Below, piece after piece: positions 52,303 to 62,985 of a stretch of 64,000 nucleotides of DNA. The translations under genes were made by a program, and so were the position numbers. Below the pieces are notes generated by a model. The model was not told the DNA's origin. It did not search any database and worked only from the letters and a program-made list of their open reading frames with translations. Origin of the DNA: Theobroma cacao (taxonomy: Eukaryota > Streptophyta > Magnoliopsida > Malvales > Malvaceae); assembly GCF_000208745.1 (NCBI RefSeq), contig NC_030857.1:4378714-4442713 (forward strand), in the 5' to 3' direction. Within the stretch, counting starts at the first letter, position 1, and each line of letters opens with the position of its first letter.

Positions 52303-55002
52303 ACAATTATAAGAATCTTTTAGGTTTTTTTTTTAAGTTATGTGTAGGACTTACATTTTAGGCCAGATTCGATGTATTTCTTTTCATTTGATGAGACAAT
52401 TTTTTTTCTGTAAATAGCTCTTGAACTTCCTCAGTCTCAATTGCTACTGTTTTCTTATGAATAAGTCAATTCAATTAAATTTAATTCTTCTTAATTCATT
52501 AGTATTTATCTCCGGCTCACTACTTGTTTAATTCTAATACGTTTTCTCTAACATGCGCTTTGCTTAACGTGCGCAGCAGCAGACCCAGTAGTTGGTGGTG
52601 GTCGGCGGTGGTTGTTCAAGTTTCGGTTTAAAGGCAAGTGTGGTGCATGAAACTAAAGTCTACTTTGGTATTTACTGTTATGGTCAAAATAATTGGAAAT
52701 TAGATATTTTTACTGAAGTTTAATTCTTTTAAAAAGCATTAAAAATTCTATTTTAAATTTAAAATAATAATTATATGAATGATTTTATAATTAAAAAAAC
52801 ATAAAATAAATATTCTAGTTTTTTTTAACTCAACAGTGTAAAAATATGGTGAAAAACACATTTGAAACTAAATAAACATGTATTTAAAATTAAAACTATT
52901 ACGTCTGGATTAAAAATATTTTTGGACTCTACAAATGCAAATTATAAAAATGCAAAATAAAGTCCAACTGCTGTGTGTTTCTTTCAAGATTATGACGCGC
53001 ATGTTGCATGTTGTATTGTTTTGTCGGCCTAAGTCGTAATTTCATTTGTACTATTTAACTAAAAGCTGGATTTTAGCGTTTGGGCCAGGGATGGGGGGGG
53101 GGGCGGTGTGTTGAATGGATTGGTGACGGCAAGGGATGTTTGGTGTGGATAAGAAGATAGGCATGGAAGTATTGTTGGACAGTTTTTCTGTTTTTGCTTT
53201 GGCACGCCGTTTTCGTGTGGGAAAGTGATCAGGTTGACAGGTGGCTTTTGCTTAATGGAACATATTTTCTTCTTCTTCTTCTCCAATTTTTTAATTTCTT
53301 TTTCTATTATTTGTAACCGCTCTCTCTTCTTCTTATTGGTTTGGTTATGCTTATTTGATTTAATTAATTAATGGTATGGTTATGGGGGGATGTAGGAGAG
53401 TGGGGATTCTTCCTTGTCATGGCCACCATTTGTCCACACGACGTGTGAAAAGGCTTAGTTAATTTAGTGCTGTTTCATGTAGCCATGAAATTGAATATAT
53501 ATATTAGTATAAGGGTACGTGCCGGGTTTTGCTGTCTTCCATGTGTCACTAATTGGGTATTTTGGTTTCTTAATTTGTACCCACGATGGGTTTACTTTGC
53601 TTCTCGCGGTTTTGCTTGGAAACTCCCTTTCATGATTTTCTAACAATAGCTGTCATACGCACAATGCATGCGAATCTTCATCGATCTTAAGCACGTTCCT
53701 TTTTTGCAAGGTTCAGCTTTGTTTGTCTGGCTTTGAATGGTACAAAATACAACAGGAGGATTAATGGAAATGGGAAACCAACTACCAGCTTTTTCCAGTT
53801 TTTACATGCAAGATTTTGCTACTGTTAAATGTGACTTTCAAGGAACCTTCTCCTCCAAGTACAAGAACACCTTTGATTATCTTAGAGATCTTTTGCAATT
53901 CAAGCCACCACCAAGAAAAATAACCAGGGCAAGGCATTGCCGTGGGTGGTATCCGAGTAAACACCCAACCAAACTAAAGAAAAGGTGTACTGCCTTAAGT
54001 AAAAGAAATTTGCAGAATCACGAGTTTGTGACCTCCACATCATCATCAGTCTCTTACTTTGGCAATTTGACGTCGAAATGCTCCAATCTTGGGCTGATCT
54101 TTTCACACACAAGATGAGAGATGATTAAGCTGGTTTCTTCATATTGTTTAGCTAATTAAGTACGTAATCTTTGCCATGATTTCCTCTTCCATTTGCTGTA
54201 AATATAACCTTTATTATAAGCAAGTTCTTTGAATTTGATGTGTGGCCACGTTCTCTTCTAGCTAGTTCCTCTTTTTTTGTTTCCCAAGCGAATGTTCCAC
54301 CAAAAGAAATTGAAATGTAAAACAAGATGCTGACTTTTATCCTTAAAGTGCGAAAGGTTACTTCTGAATCCAAGTCAAGTCTAGCAAAAGCTTGGGTCTT
54401 AACCAAAAGTATATAGGGAAAAAATGAAGCCCCCTTTGCGTAAGGGAAGAGATATACTGTCTTTGAACGCACAATCAACCCAAAGAAAAAGCAAAACACA
54501 CAGATCCCACTAATTTTTAGTCCTTCTACGCTTTGGTGCATACGCACATGAGGTTAATGATGTGATTAAAAACTAAAATAATAAGAAACTGAAAGAGACA
54601 ACAAGATTTAAGTGATGATCGATGAAGTCGACTAGACAATGTCTGAACTCAAGGCAACTGTAAAACCGCGTGGAAGAGTCATGCATATATAGTCCTGCTG
54701 CAATTCATGCCTTGCAAAAGTCTTCTAACAAAAGCATTAATAACCCTACTATTATGAAACTTTAATTTTGTATACATGTCTGTCAAGCAAGTTCTGAATA
54801 GATATATAGGCCCGCCATTGATAGATGCATTTCTGGCTGTCGTCTCATCCTCTCTTTGATCGTCGGGCCAGATAACTAACCTCACAAAACTACTTAAATA
54901 ATTAAACTATACAAACTAGTAGTACACATCGGCAATGATTAATAAGTTGGTTGGCAAACCGACAATATAGTATGAAAGAAAAAAGGGGTTTGTTTCGATA
55001 AC

Positions 55003-55012
55003 GCCACGTGGC
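55003..55012. promoter_or_regulatory. Perfect G-box palindrome GCCACGTGGC
   Basis: A high-affinity bZIP/bHLH-type site, symmetric over ten bases. It lies about 2.7 kb after ZAT10 and 4.7 kb before the LBD gene, so it is not clearly attached to either promoter. Confidence 0.4.
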
Positions 55013-56619
55013 TTGTTTAATCAGCTTTGATTAATGGAGAGGGCTATAGTAAATTAGAGAGTCAGAGCTATATATTTGAGCTAATTCGATTCACAAATTA
55101 AATATTAATTTGTTTGTTAAGATGATAATTAATACTAATAAATCTTAATTAGTGTGGCCTAATTCAGAAAATATCTACTACTATACCCATGGTGGTTAGT
55201 ATATCTTGGATGACCCTTTGACAAGTCATGTAATTCAAAGTCAATAGTCCATTTTCCATAAAAAGAAAAAGATTTTAAGACCCTGTGAGTGTAAATAGAG
55301 GCACAAACAATTTCGTGCTGACCAAACTGAATTAATTTCTAAACCAATTTTTTTAAAAAAAAATTTGATATTAATTAGTATGGTTTAGAATAGTTTGATT
55401 TTTATAATATAGCATGCTTTAAAATTCCACCGAATTTGTTATTAGTTTGGCAAAATATTAACCAAGGAAAAAAAAACAGTTATTCTTTGGGTGTATACCT
55501 AATATTTCAAGTTTCAACTGCCAAATTCCACTGCCACTGCCAGGAAGCTTCTCTTTTTATCTCCAAGTTCTTTGTACTTGAAATTTTTTTTTTGGGTTGA
55601 CCGTACGGTATGACTTGGAGAGGACGTCGGCGTTCTTGTTTGGTGGCCAAAGGCAATGAAAGAAAGATAAGAAGAGAAAGGCTCAAAGTCAAACATTGAC
55701 TCAGTGTTGGCTGTAAATGAGTACATGACAACAAGTCATAAACTAATCTTTATCGAGATTAATTAAGTCGGGGAATCCGTGGTCCTCCTCACCGCTACCT
55801 CAGCTGAAGAAGAAAAAAGATGCTTTTAGGCGAGTGGGTAAGCCCAACTAGCACTCTACCTCTTCTTCCTATTTATTAAACCATATTTTTCTTTCACCAG
55901 TTGATACTAATCCAGCAAAAAGGTTCGGTAGCTTGACAACTGAAACTCGACCACATTCAATGCAATTCAGTATAACTATTCAACTTTGTAACAACTTCTT
56001 CCCCCCTAAGATATTAACTGTACTTCTGACATTAAAATATCATCATATTTATTGTATTAATTAAATTTTTTTTAATTTCGTTACTGAAATTTAATATTAA
56101 TCTATTTATCTTAGAGTAAACTCCTTGGTAGGTAAAAAATGTTTGTGTGCGTATATGTATAAGAAACTGAGTCCAAATGAAATGGCTTACACTTTATCTT
56201 TTAAGTCAACTCTTTGCGTAGGATTCATTTGAAGAAATCAAGCAGAGCCCTGATTGCGGGGTAGGAATCATATCAGCATTCTTTGTACCCAGTTTCTGTT
56301 GTTCAAAGTGGAAGTGGGATTGGGAGCATTGTTTTAGTTGATATGCCACTGCTCTTTTGAGTAAATATTTTTATGGGGCATCATGATAGAAGCAGGCCGT
56401 AGATGAGTATTCAGTCGTGCATTTTGTCGCCCACATTGGATGGAATTAGATCGAGTGGATGATACGTGGCTTCCACATTTACCATAAAAAAACACATGAA
56501 AGGGTAGAGTAGAACACATCGATAAAAGCTCAGATTGGGCAAATTCCTTTTGTCTTTTTATGACAAAGAAGTAATCATCACGACAATGAGCTTCGCGGAC
56601 AACAAGCATGGAATGGGAA

Positions 56620-56688
56620 CAGGAATACGGAGGCATAATCTGATGTTGTCGAAGCTGAAGCTGTTATCATACAGTCTAACTCAAGTAA
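56620..56688 (+). repeat. Direct repeat unit 1 beside tRNA-Lys
   Basis: About 69 bases (CAGGAATACGG through AACTCAAGTAA) repeated with roughly six mismatches at 56723-56791, offset 103 bases. Confidence 0.85.
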
Positions 56689-56722
56689 AGGGACTTCCCA
56701 GGTTTTGCACAAAGTACAATCA

Positions 56723-56791
56723 CAGGAAGACGGAGACATAATCTGATTTTGTCGAAGCCGAAGCTGTTATCATACACCCTAACTCAAGTAA
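56723..56791 (+). repeat. Direct repeat unit 2, abutting the tRNA-Lys terminator
   Basis: Second copy of the unit at 56620-56688. Its end touches the pol III termination tract of the tRNA gene, so it is that gene's 3' flank. Confidence 0.85.
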
Positions 56792-56793
56792 CC

Positions 56794-56798
56794 AAAAA
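56794..56798 (-). terminator. Pol III terminator of tRNA-Lys
   Basis: Five T residues on the minus strand, four bases after the tRNA 3' end. Confidence 0.8.
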
Positions 56799-56802
56799 GG
56801 CA

Positions 56803-56875
56803 CGCCCACCGTGGGGCTCGAACCCACGACCACAAGGTTAAGAGCCTTGCGCTCTACCGACTGAGCTAGACGGGC
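56803..56875 (-). tRNA. trnK-CTT: tRNA-Lys (anticodon CTT)
   Basis: Seventy-three bases fold as a full cloverleaf: acceptor GCCCGTC/GGTGGGC (two G-U pairs), D-arm with AGCTCAGTCGGTAGAGC, anticodon stem CAAGG/CCTTG around loop CTCTTAA (anticodon CTT), variable loop, and T-arm GTGGG-TTCGAGC-CCCAC, with discriminator G. Box A (TAGCTCAGTCGG) and box B (GGTTCGAGCCC) are intact. A CAA motif lies immediately upstream, as in many plant tRNA genes. No intron and no encoded CCA, as expected for a nuclear gene. Confidence 0.98.
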
Positions 56876-59677
56876 TTGAGTGGTTTTGTGAAATGCCGGC
56901 GACTTGATAACCGGACTACACATTTCAAATAAATTTATGAAACAAAATTATTGAGAAGCCCAAACCAAGCTTAAACGTGGGGCAGGCCTTAACTGGGCCA
57001 ATTGTTGCATTTTTTTTTTCTGGTTTAATATGCCTAGACGCCCCCTTCTCCTTCTAATCTTTAGCAGAAATTCGAAAAAACAGTGATTATTATCCAATGC
57101 AAAAATTATCTTTCATCTTGATTCATCTAAAGAGGCAAATTCTTTGGGGTCCAAGGTTTGATGAAAAGAAAGTTGCTGAGCTTAAAATTCTCCCTTTTCT
57201 ACCTTGGGCAATCACTGAAGTCTGAAATAAACAGACTCTAATCCAGAGTATCCATCTATTATCTATAGATACCTTTGTAACTGATTAAAACAGTACAATC
57301 ACACTGTCGAAATGCAATTCCCAGGCGAAAAAAGGCAACAGAATTCTTTAGTTTTGTAATATTTGATAAGACGCATGTTGAAGATATATACTATAGAGTA
57401 GGAATAGATGGTTCTTATCGCTACAGACCCAGAAAACTGTACGCTGATAATAAGCCAAGAAACAATGATGTCATCTTCATGGAGACCGCAGGCTTCATTG
57501 TCCACCACTGAACTTGCTCCAAAAAGACAATTATCGTAAAAAAATCAAAAATAAAATGAGAGTTTTTGTCCTGGGTAGCTGAAGCCAGAAGTTTCCTTCT
57601 AGTCCTTGATAAGACTGAGATCCACTTGTACTGATAAATTTCGGTGTTTACTAGGAAAGCTACAATCTCACACTGTTAGCAGATAGGAAGGTCTGAAGCC
57701 TGGGCTCTAGTCTCTGTTTGTATCTGAATACCAAATTCCAGGACGAAGAGCTTGTGCCATGACAGAAAATCTTGCATCCGTTTGTGTTAGTAACATACTG
57801 ATATCACAAGTTCAGTAGACCGGTGCCTTTTTGTAGTTCAACATTTAATATAGCATAATGGTGCGATAACATTGATACAATATTCTCATTATTGTGGGGG
57901 TAAGTAAAACTAAACTGGATGCAAAGTTAGATGTGGAAAGTTTCTTAATGAAGTGGGTTCAATAATGACGCTACATTAATTAGTATGTGTACTTAAAAAT
58001 TTCAACCTTCCATGACTTTACACTTAACTTAGACTGCATTAAGTAATTAAGAAGATAAAAGGGTAGACAAAATGATTTTTAGAATATGCAAATGGTTCCT
58101 ACCAAATGCATTATAATGAATTTTTTTTTGAATAAGTACTAAAAAAATTACTTTTTAATTATATAGTTCCTGAGGGAAATTGAAAGAAATCAATATTCAT
58201 ACTCCTAGCATGCTAATGTATGCTAATGAGACAAAAGTTTGATGTGCACTCGAGGAAAAAGGGAACTATCAGAGGAATATAAATTCATTTACCCAATCCT
58301 CAACACAGATGCTTCTAACCAATTATTCTGTTGTTATACGCCAGGGGAGCTCTCCCAATCTGCCACCGGTTACAATTAAAGCACCTATATAATAAAGACA
58401 AATATGGTTTCATCTTCTTTAACTAACTAGAAATGAAATTTGGTGCTCTTGGGAACAGATACGAAAAAAAGTGTTCCAAAGATTAGACTGATCAAGACTC
58501 AATGAGTCATTAATCGCATTTGCACACACACAGAGAGCGAGCGAGCGAGAGAGAGACATGAAAGCCTAAGCTAACTTGGTTTGTGGTGGGAGACAGATTT
58601 GAAGCTTCAGACCTCGATCTATCAATGTACATCAAATGGTACTCAGACAGGTAAAAGGAAAACAAAAAGAAAGAAAGAAAGAAAGCTGGATTGAGCTGAG
58701 CTAAGCTAAGAAGTTGCTTATGCTCAACAAAATCAATTATTTTTGCTACCAACCAATATGTTCCATTACTATGTATTGACTAATGCTAAAGTAGCACCTT
58801 TGCTGATAAGGATGGCAGGTTCCGTCCCGGACTCCGCATATTATTTCCAATCCCACGTCAATTAAGATTCCCACTCATATCATCATCATCATCATTTGAA
58901 AAACAAGCCCTTGTTTCCCTCAGAAAGCAAAACCTCAGTTACTTCTTCTAAGTTCAGTGCTTTTTCAAGTCTATTAATTAAATTTATAATTATACATTGG
59001 TTTTTTAACCTTTGATGCCATAAATAGGTGGATTTATGAATGAAAAATAATTTGGATTTTATGGAATTGCTAGTAGGTTAGGGCAGCATGAGAAGCAGGT
59101 GGGTTTTTTACTTTAGTAAGAGAGAATATAATTGAAGGGTTTTAGGGTGGGAAGGAGGGTCCAGGATCAGGTTCGCAGTCTTCTAGTTTTTGATAATTTC
59201 GTACTAAAGGGAAGTACATGAAGAGATTGAAAAATTGGATGGACTAAAACCATCCAACGATACACATCAACCAAAAAGATGGAATCCAACGGTGCACATG
59301 AAAACAAGAACAAAAAAGGAAGCGGAAACACGGAGCCGCTCGTGCCCAGAGTTTGGAAGATATTCCTCCCTCCTCGATTACCCCACCACCACGTACCCAC
59401 CACCGTCATAAAAAGAAGAAGAGTTAAACTCTACCCGCCCAACCCAACCATGGTTAACTTAACTCAACCCTTTAATCATCACGTTAATTAATACACCCCC
59501 TCGCTTCATTTCTCTTTCGTCTCGTGCTATACGTTCGGATTTCAAGTTCACTCTTTTCTCACTCACTTTCTTTACCTGCTTGCTTGAAACCCAAGTCATC
59601 ACCGGTCAAACTCGAAGGAAAGAGAATTTTTTTTTTTAAATTAAGATCAGACGGTGGATAGTTGAGGAAAGAACAAA
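56876..59677. other. Intergenic region between tRNA-Lys and the LBD gene
   Basis: About 2.8 kb. It contains CA/GA low-complexity sequence at 58523-58557, a GAAA tetranucleotide run at about 58670-58684, and an ATC run near 58878-58897. The last ~150 bases are a likely LBD leader. No gene is seen. Confidence 0.6.
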
Positions 59678-60466
59678 ATGAGCTGCAACGGTTGCCGAGT
59701 GCTCCGAAAGGGGTGCAGCGAGACATGCGTGTTACGGTCGAGCTTACGCTGGATCGAATCCCCCGAAGCCCAAGGCAACGCCACCTTATTTCTCGCCAAG
59801 TTTTTTGGCCGTAGCGACCTCCTCTCTCTTATTTCCTCCGTCCCCGAAACCCAACGCCCCGGTACCCCTCGACAAATACTTAATTGACTGTTTACATTAT
59901 AGTATTTTTGTTTTATTTTGTTACGTACATTAAAATTATGTTTTTTTTTTTCATTTTTTGTGTTTTTTATAGCTTTGTTTCAGTCGTTGTTGTTTGAGGC
60001 CTGTGGTCGTACCGTGAATCCGGTGAACGGAGCGGTGGGGCTGTTATCAAGTGGGAACTGGCACCTCTGCCAAGCGGCGGCGGACACGGTGCTTCAAGGC
60101 GGAGCTTTAAGGCCGATCCCGGGGATTTTGGCTGGAGTTCGGACGCCGAGTTGCGACGAGTCATCCGATCGTTTCTGCTTCAACTCATGCGATTTCCAAA
60201 GCCGGTACGCTCAGTCGAAGCCTTTGATGACGATGGTGATGATGGAGAATCAATCGGCTTCAGCAGCTTCGGATCTAAGCCTCTCTTTGACGACTAAGTT
60301 AGGTGGAGGAAGACGTGGAAGCGGAAGGCGATACGAAGAAGAAAGGAAGAGACCGAGAGCGGCGGCGGCGGCGTCGTTGTACTCGGAGGAATCGGAGATA
60401 ACCACTTTTAAAAGCAAGGAAAATGAAGGAAGCCAAGAGAGAAAGATTTTGAATCTCTTTGTTTGA
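59678..60466 (+). CDS. LBD39: LOB-domain transcription factor, class II (LBD37/38/39-like)
   Basis: Class II LBD proteins 37-39 repress anthocyanin synthesis and nitrate-responsive genes in Arabidopsis. Exons: 59678-59861 and 59973-60466, giving 225 residues; the single intron interrupts the LOB domain at the conserved site. The zinc-binding C-block CX2CX6CX3C is at residues 3-17 (CNGC, then KGCSETC). A GAS-like block follows ([19 protein letters not shown]), then [25 protein letters not shown]. The C-terminal half has an LxLxL EAR-like motif (DLSLSL), a basic patch (RRGSGRR, ERKRPR), a SLYSEES block and the terminal LNLFV, all shared with LBD37-39. IESPEAQG matches LBD39 best, and LBD39 (At4g37540) lies near CYCD5;1 and ACA2 in Arabidopsis. 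Assignment within LBD37-39 is tentative. Confidence 0.93.
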
Positions 60467-62354
60467 CAAAAACAAGGACTTTTTGTTTTGCTTTTTTCGG
60501 GAAAACGGTCTTTTTTGATAAGCCGGCGATGTAGTGAATAATGAAGAGACAATAATAATAATTGTAGAAAGTTTTTTTCTTCTTAAATTTTAAATTTCTC
60601 GGATTTTGTTTAAATGACGATAAGCTGAGTCATTGGAACATGCCCACCGCCTGACACGTTTCATTCATAGGAATATAGACATTAGACAGAAACATGGAGG
60701 AAAATGGATGAGAATATGAGTATTGTTAAGCAATGATCAGTTTCATGATTGTAACTGGGGAACGATAGGAGATGATTAATCAGCTTTATCTAACATTAAG
60801 CATTCGTTATCATCTTTTTTTAAAGGAAATATAATTTTGTTCTTCTCGATGCCTATTCTTTTGCAAATACCCTTCATTATCCATGAGAAATGATTGGCCA
60901 ATTCTTGCCCCGAAGAAGATGATGGATGGGTTAACCTTGGAAAATTTGGAAAGATGATATTCTCATCCGCTTCAACTTGGGTCGTTGAAGCTGCCGAGGT
61001 ATGAGTTCTTGAGGATAATCAGAGGTTTAGGCGGGGAACTCAGCCATCTTGATCAATTCCTTGTTATATTCTTTTCCTAACCTCACTTTCACTTAAGCGA
61101 AACAAATGATAATGATGATAAAATATTAGTAGAATCTTTGATCAAAACAGAGCAAATATACCAAGTTGCAAAGCAAAGCAGGGCTGGAAACTCACATCAA
61201 GTGGGCTGATACTTCACTCTCTGGTCTCATGCAAATATGAAAATGAAGGAAGGAGGAACAGAAAGGGAACTTTAGAAAGAAAGAAAACAAACAAAAATGG
61301 TGGAAGGGAGGAGAAGGGAAAGGGGTGGGTCCCAAGGTTTACTATTTTGTTAAAGCCAAAACTGGTGCGGTGCACGTCAGGCTGCCCCGCCTCTAGTCCT
61401 CCTCCATTGGAAGTGGGTTCCACGGCATCACCCATTCTTTCTTTCTTTCTTTTCTTTTGTTTGTCCTTCACAGAAGCTCATTGATAAGGAAAGGGACTCC
61501 AATAAACCAAAAGGCAGAGCTGAGCTTGTTTTGTTCCTTTCCATCGCTTCGCCGCGTCTGTTAGCATATGGCGTGGGATCCCACATGCCTCGGTTTCAAC
61601 TTCACTCACAGAACATATTGGATATCTCCCACTCCTATAGCATCACCTATTTACCACGATATGCCAAAAGGGAAGACCAAATTTCAGTGTGCAAAATCCT
61701 CCAGGGGATGGATTCCTTTCGCCAGGAAATTTATAAAGGGAATATAGAGATTAGAGATTAAAATAGCTCTGTAATCTTATCACTTTGAACTGCATAATAT
61801 TCGTATGATGTGCAAAAACCCTTTTCCTTTGCCTTCTCAGTGTTTGGAATATATAAGTTAAATCAACTTCTTTTTTTCCTTCTTTCATTGGTTAAATTAA
61901 CGAATCCATATCCATTAGATTTTATTACTTCCAATTCATGGTACGACGTGATCATGAATTAAGATGATACATTAATTATTCCAAAGAGGAAAGGACAAAC
62001 ACAGGCAGAAAGCGGCCAAGAAAATTTCAATGGACATTTAATCTCCAATATATCAAAGATTGATGAATCGAAAACCCCCACCATGTCTGAAAGATTTGAG
62101 CATTTACCCTCAAGATTTAAGCTATCACAGACATGAGATGAATGGAAAAGAAAGGGAAAATAGGAAAGATACTGTCATCTTTTAATTTATCTTAAGATAA
62201 ACAAAATAGATAAACTTTTAATTAGCATGGTTGTCATCTAAGAACCTTTGCCATTTCTGATGCCAATAATTTCCTTCCATTATTCTATTTTTCTTAATAG
62301 CCTAGGGGTCTTATCTTTTTCAATTTTTTTTTTCATTTTTACTACCAAGAAAAG
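60467..62354. other. Intergenic region between the LBD gene and the retrotransposon
   Basis: LBD 3' UTR followed by AT-rich sequence with CT/TTTC runs (about 61434-61460). ORFs under 90 codons; no gene supported. Confidence 0.6.
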
Positions 62355-62861
62355 TGTTGAGAATTCATTGATTGCAGATGATGAAGAAGTCATGGCCCCG
62401 ATCAACAACCAGTTGAAGGATGAAGAAATAAGCATACGGTGATGTTTCTTTGTTTTTTTAGTAAATGAGTTAAACGCCTAAAGTGCTGTCATTTTGATGT
62501 TTTTTTCTTCTTTTATGGCTTAAACGTTTTTTGCTTGTGTCATTTCATTAAGTTGATTTTTTTTCTTCTTGTTTAGCATTTAGAGCAAAACGTTGTAAGG
62601 CACAAAATTCCAAGTTGTGGAATTCTGTGCTCAGCTCAGCTAATTTTCCTTTCTTCAATTCTCATTTCTCAGAGCTGATATACATGGCGTTAGTTGTTAC
62701 TATTATATATCTACAATATGAAAAGGAGTGATATATACTCTTCTCCATATTGTTCTCATTTTTCTGATTCCTCTTCTTTGTTTTTCCTCTGTTTTTTACT
62801 TCTCATTCTATTTTCTCTACTCTACTCAAATGCTATTGTGGATTCATTTGGTTTTCTTTCA

Positions 62862-62876
62862 TGGTACCATAGCTCT
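62862..62876 (+). other. Degenerate tRNA-iMet primer binding site
   Basis: TGGTACCATAGCTCT starts right after the candidate LTR end and keeps the TGGTA-CA-AGCTC pattern. Differences from the canonical form suggest an old copy. Confidence 0.5.
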
Positions 62877-62985
62877 AAATCGATCTTAAGGGATTGTTCT
62901 TGTTTTTTGGTTCTCATCTATTTCAGATTTCCAATTTCCATTTTTTATTTTTGGGTCATGGCTATAGCTGGGTTTAGTAAATTAT

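Larger units (their letters stand above)
52303..56802. other. Intergenic region between ZAT10 and the tRNA-Lys gene
   Basis: The ZAT10 3' UTR comes first, then AT-rich DNA with a poly-G run at about 53090-53102, a perfect G-box palindrome (55003-55012) and a 69-base direct duplication (56620-56791). Two ORFs of about 126-131 codons (53737-54117 plus, 54152-54547 minus) have no recognisable domain and are not called. Confidence 0.55.

Noticed and set aside
53737..54547. Two ORFs of 126 (plus) and 131 (minus) codons after ZAT10
   Set aside because: No recognisable domain and low-quality composition; kept only as a note because transcripts could change this.
56720..56923. Minus-strand ORF containing LAQSVERKALN-like sequence
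   Set aside because: It is the translation of the tRNA-Lys gene, a well-known false protein.
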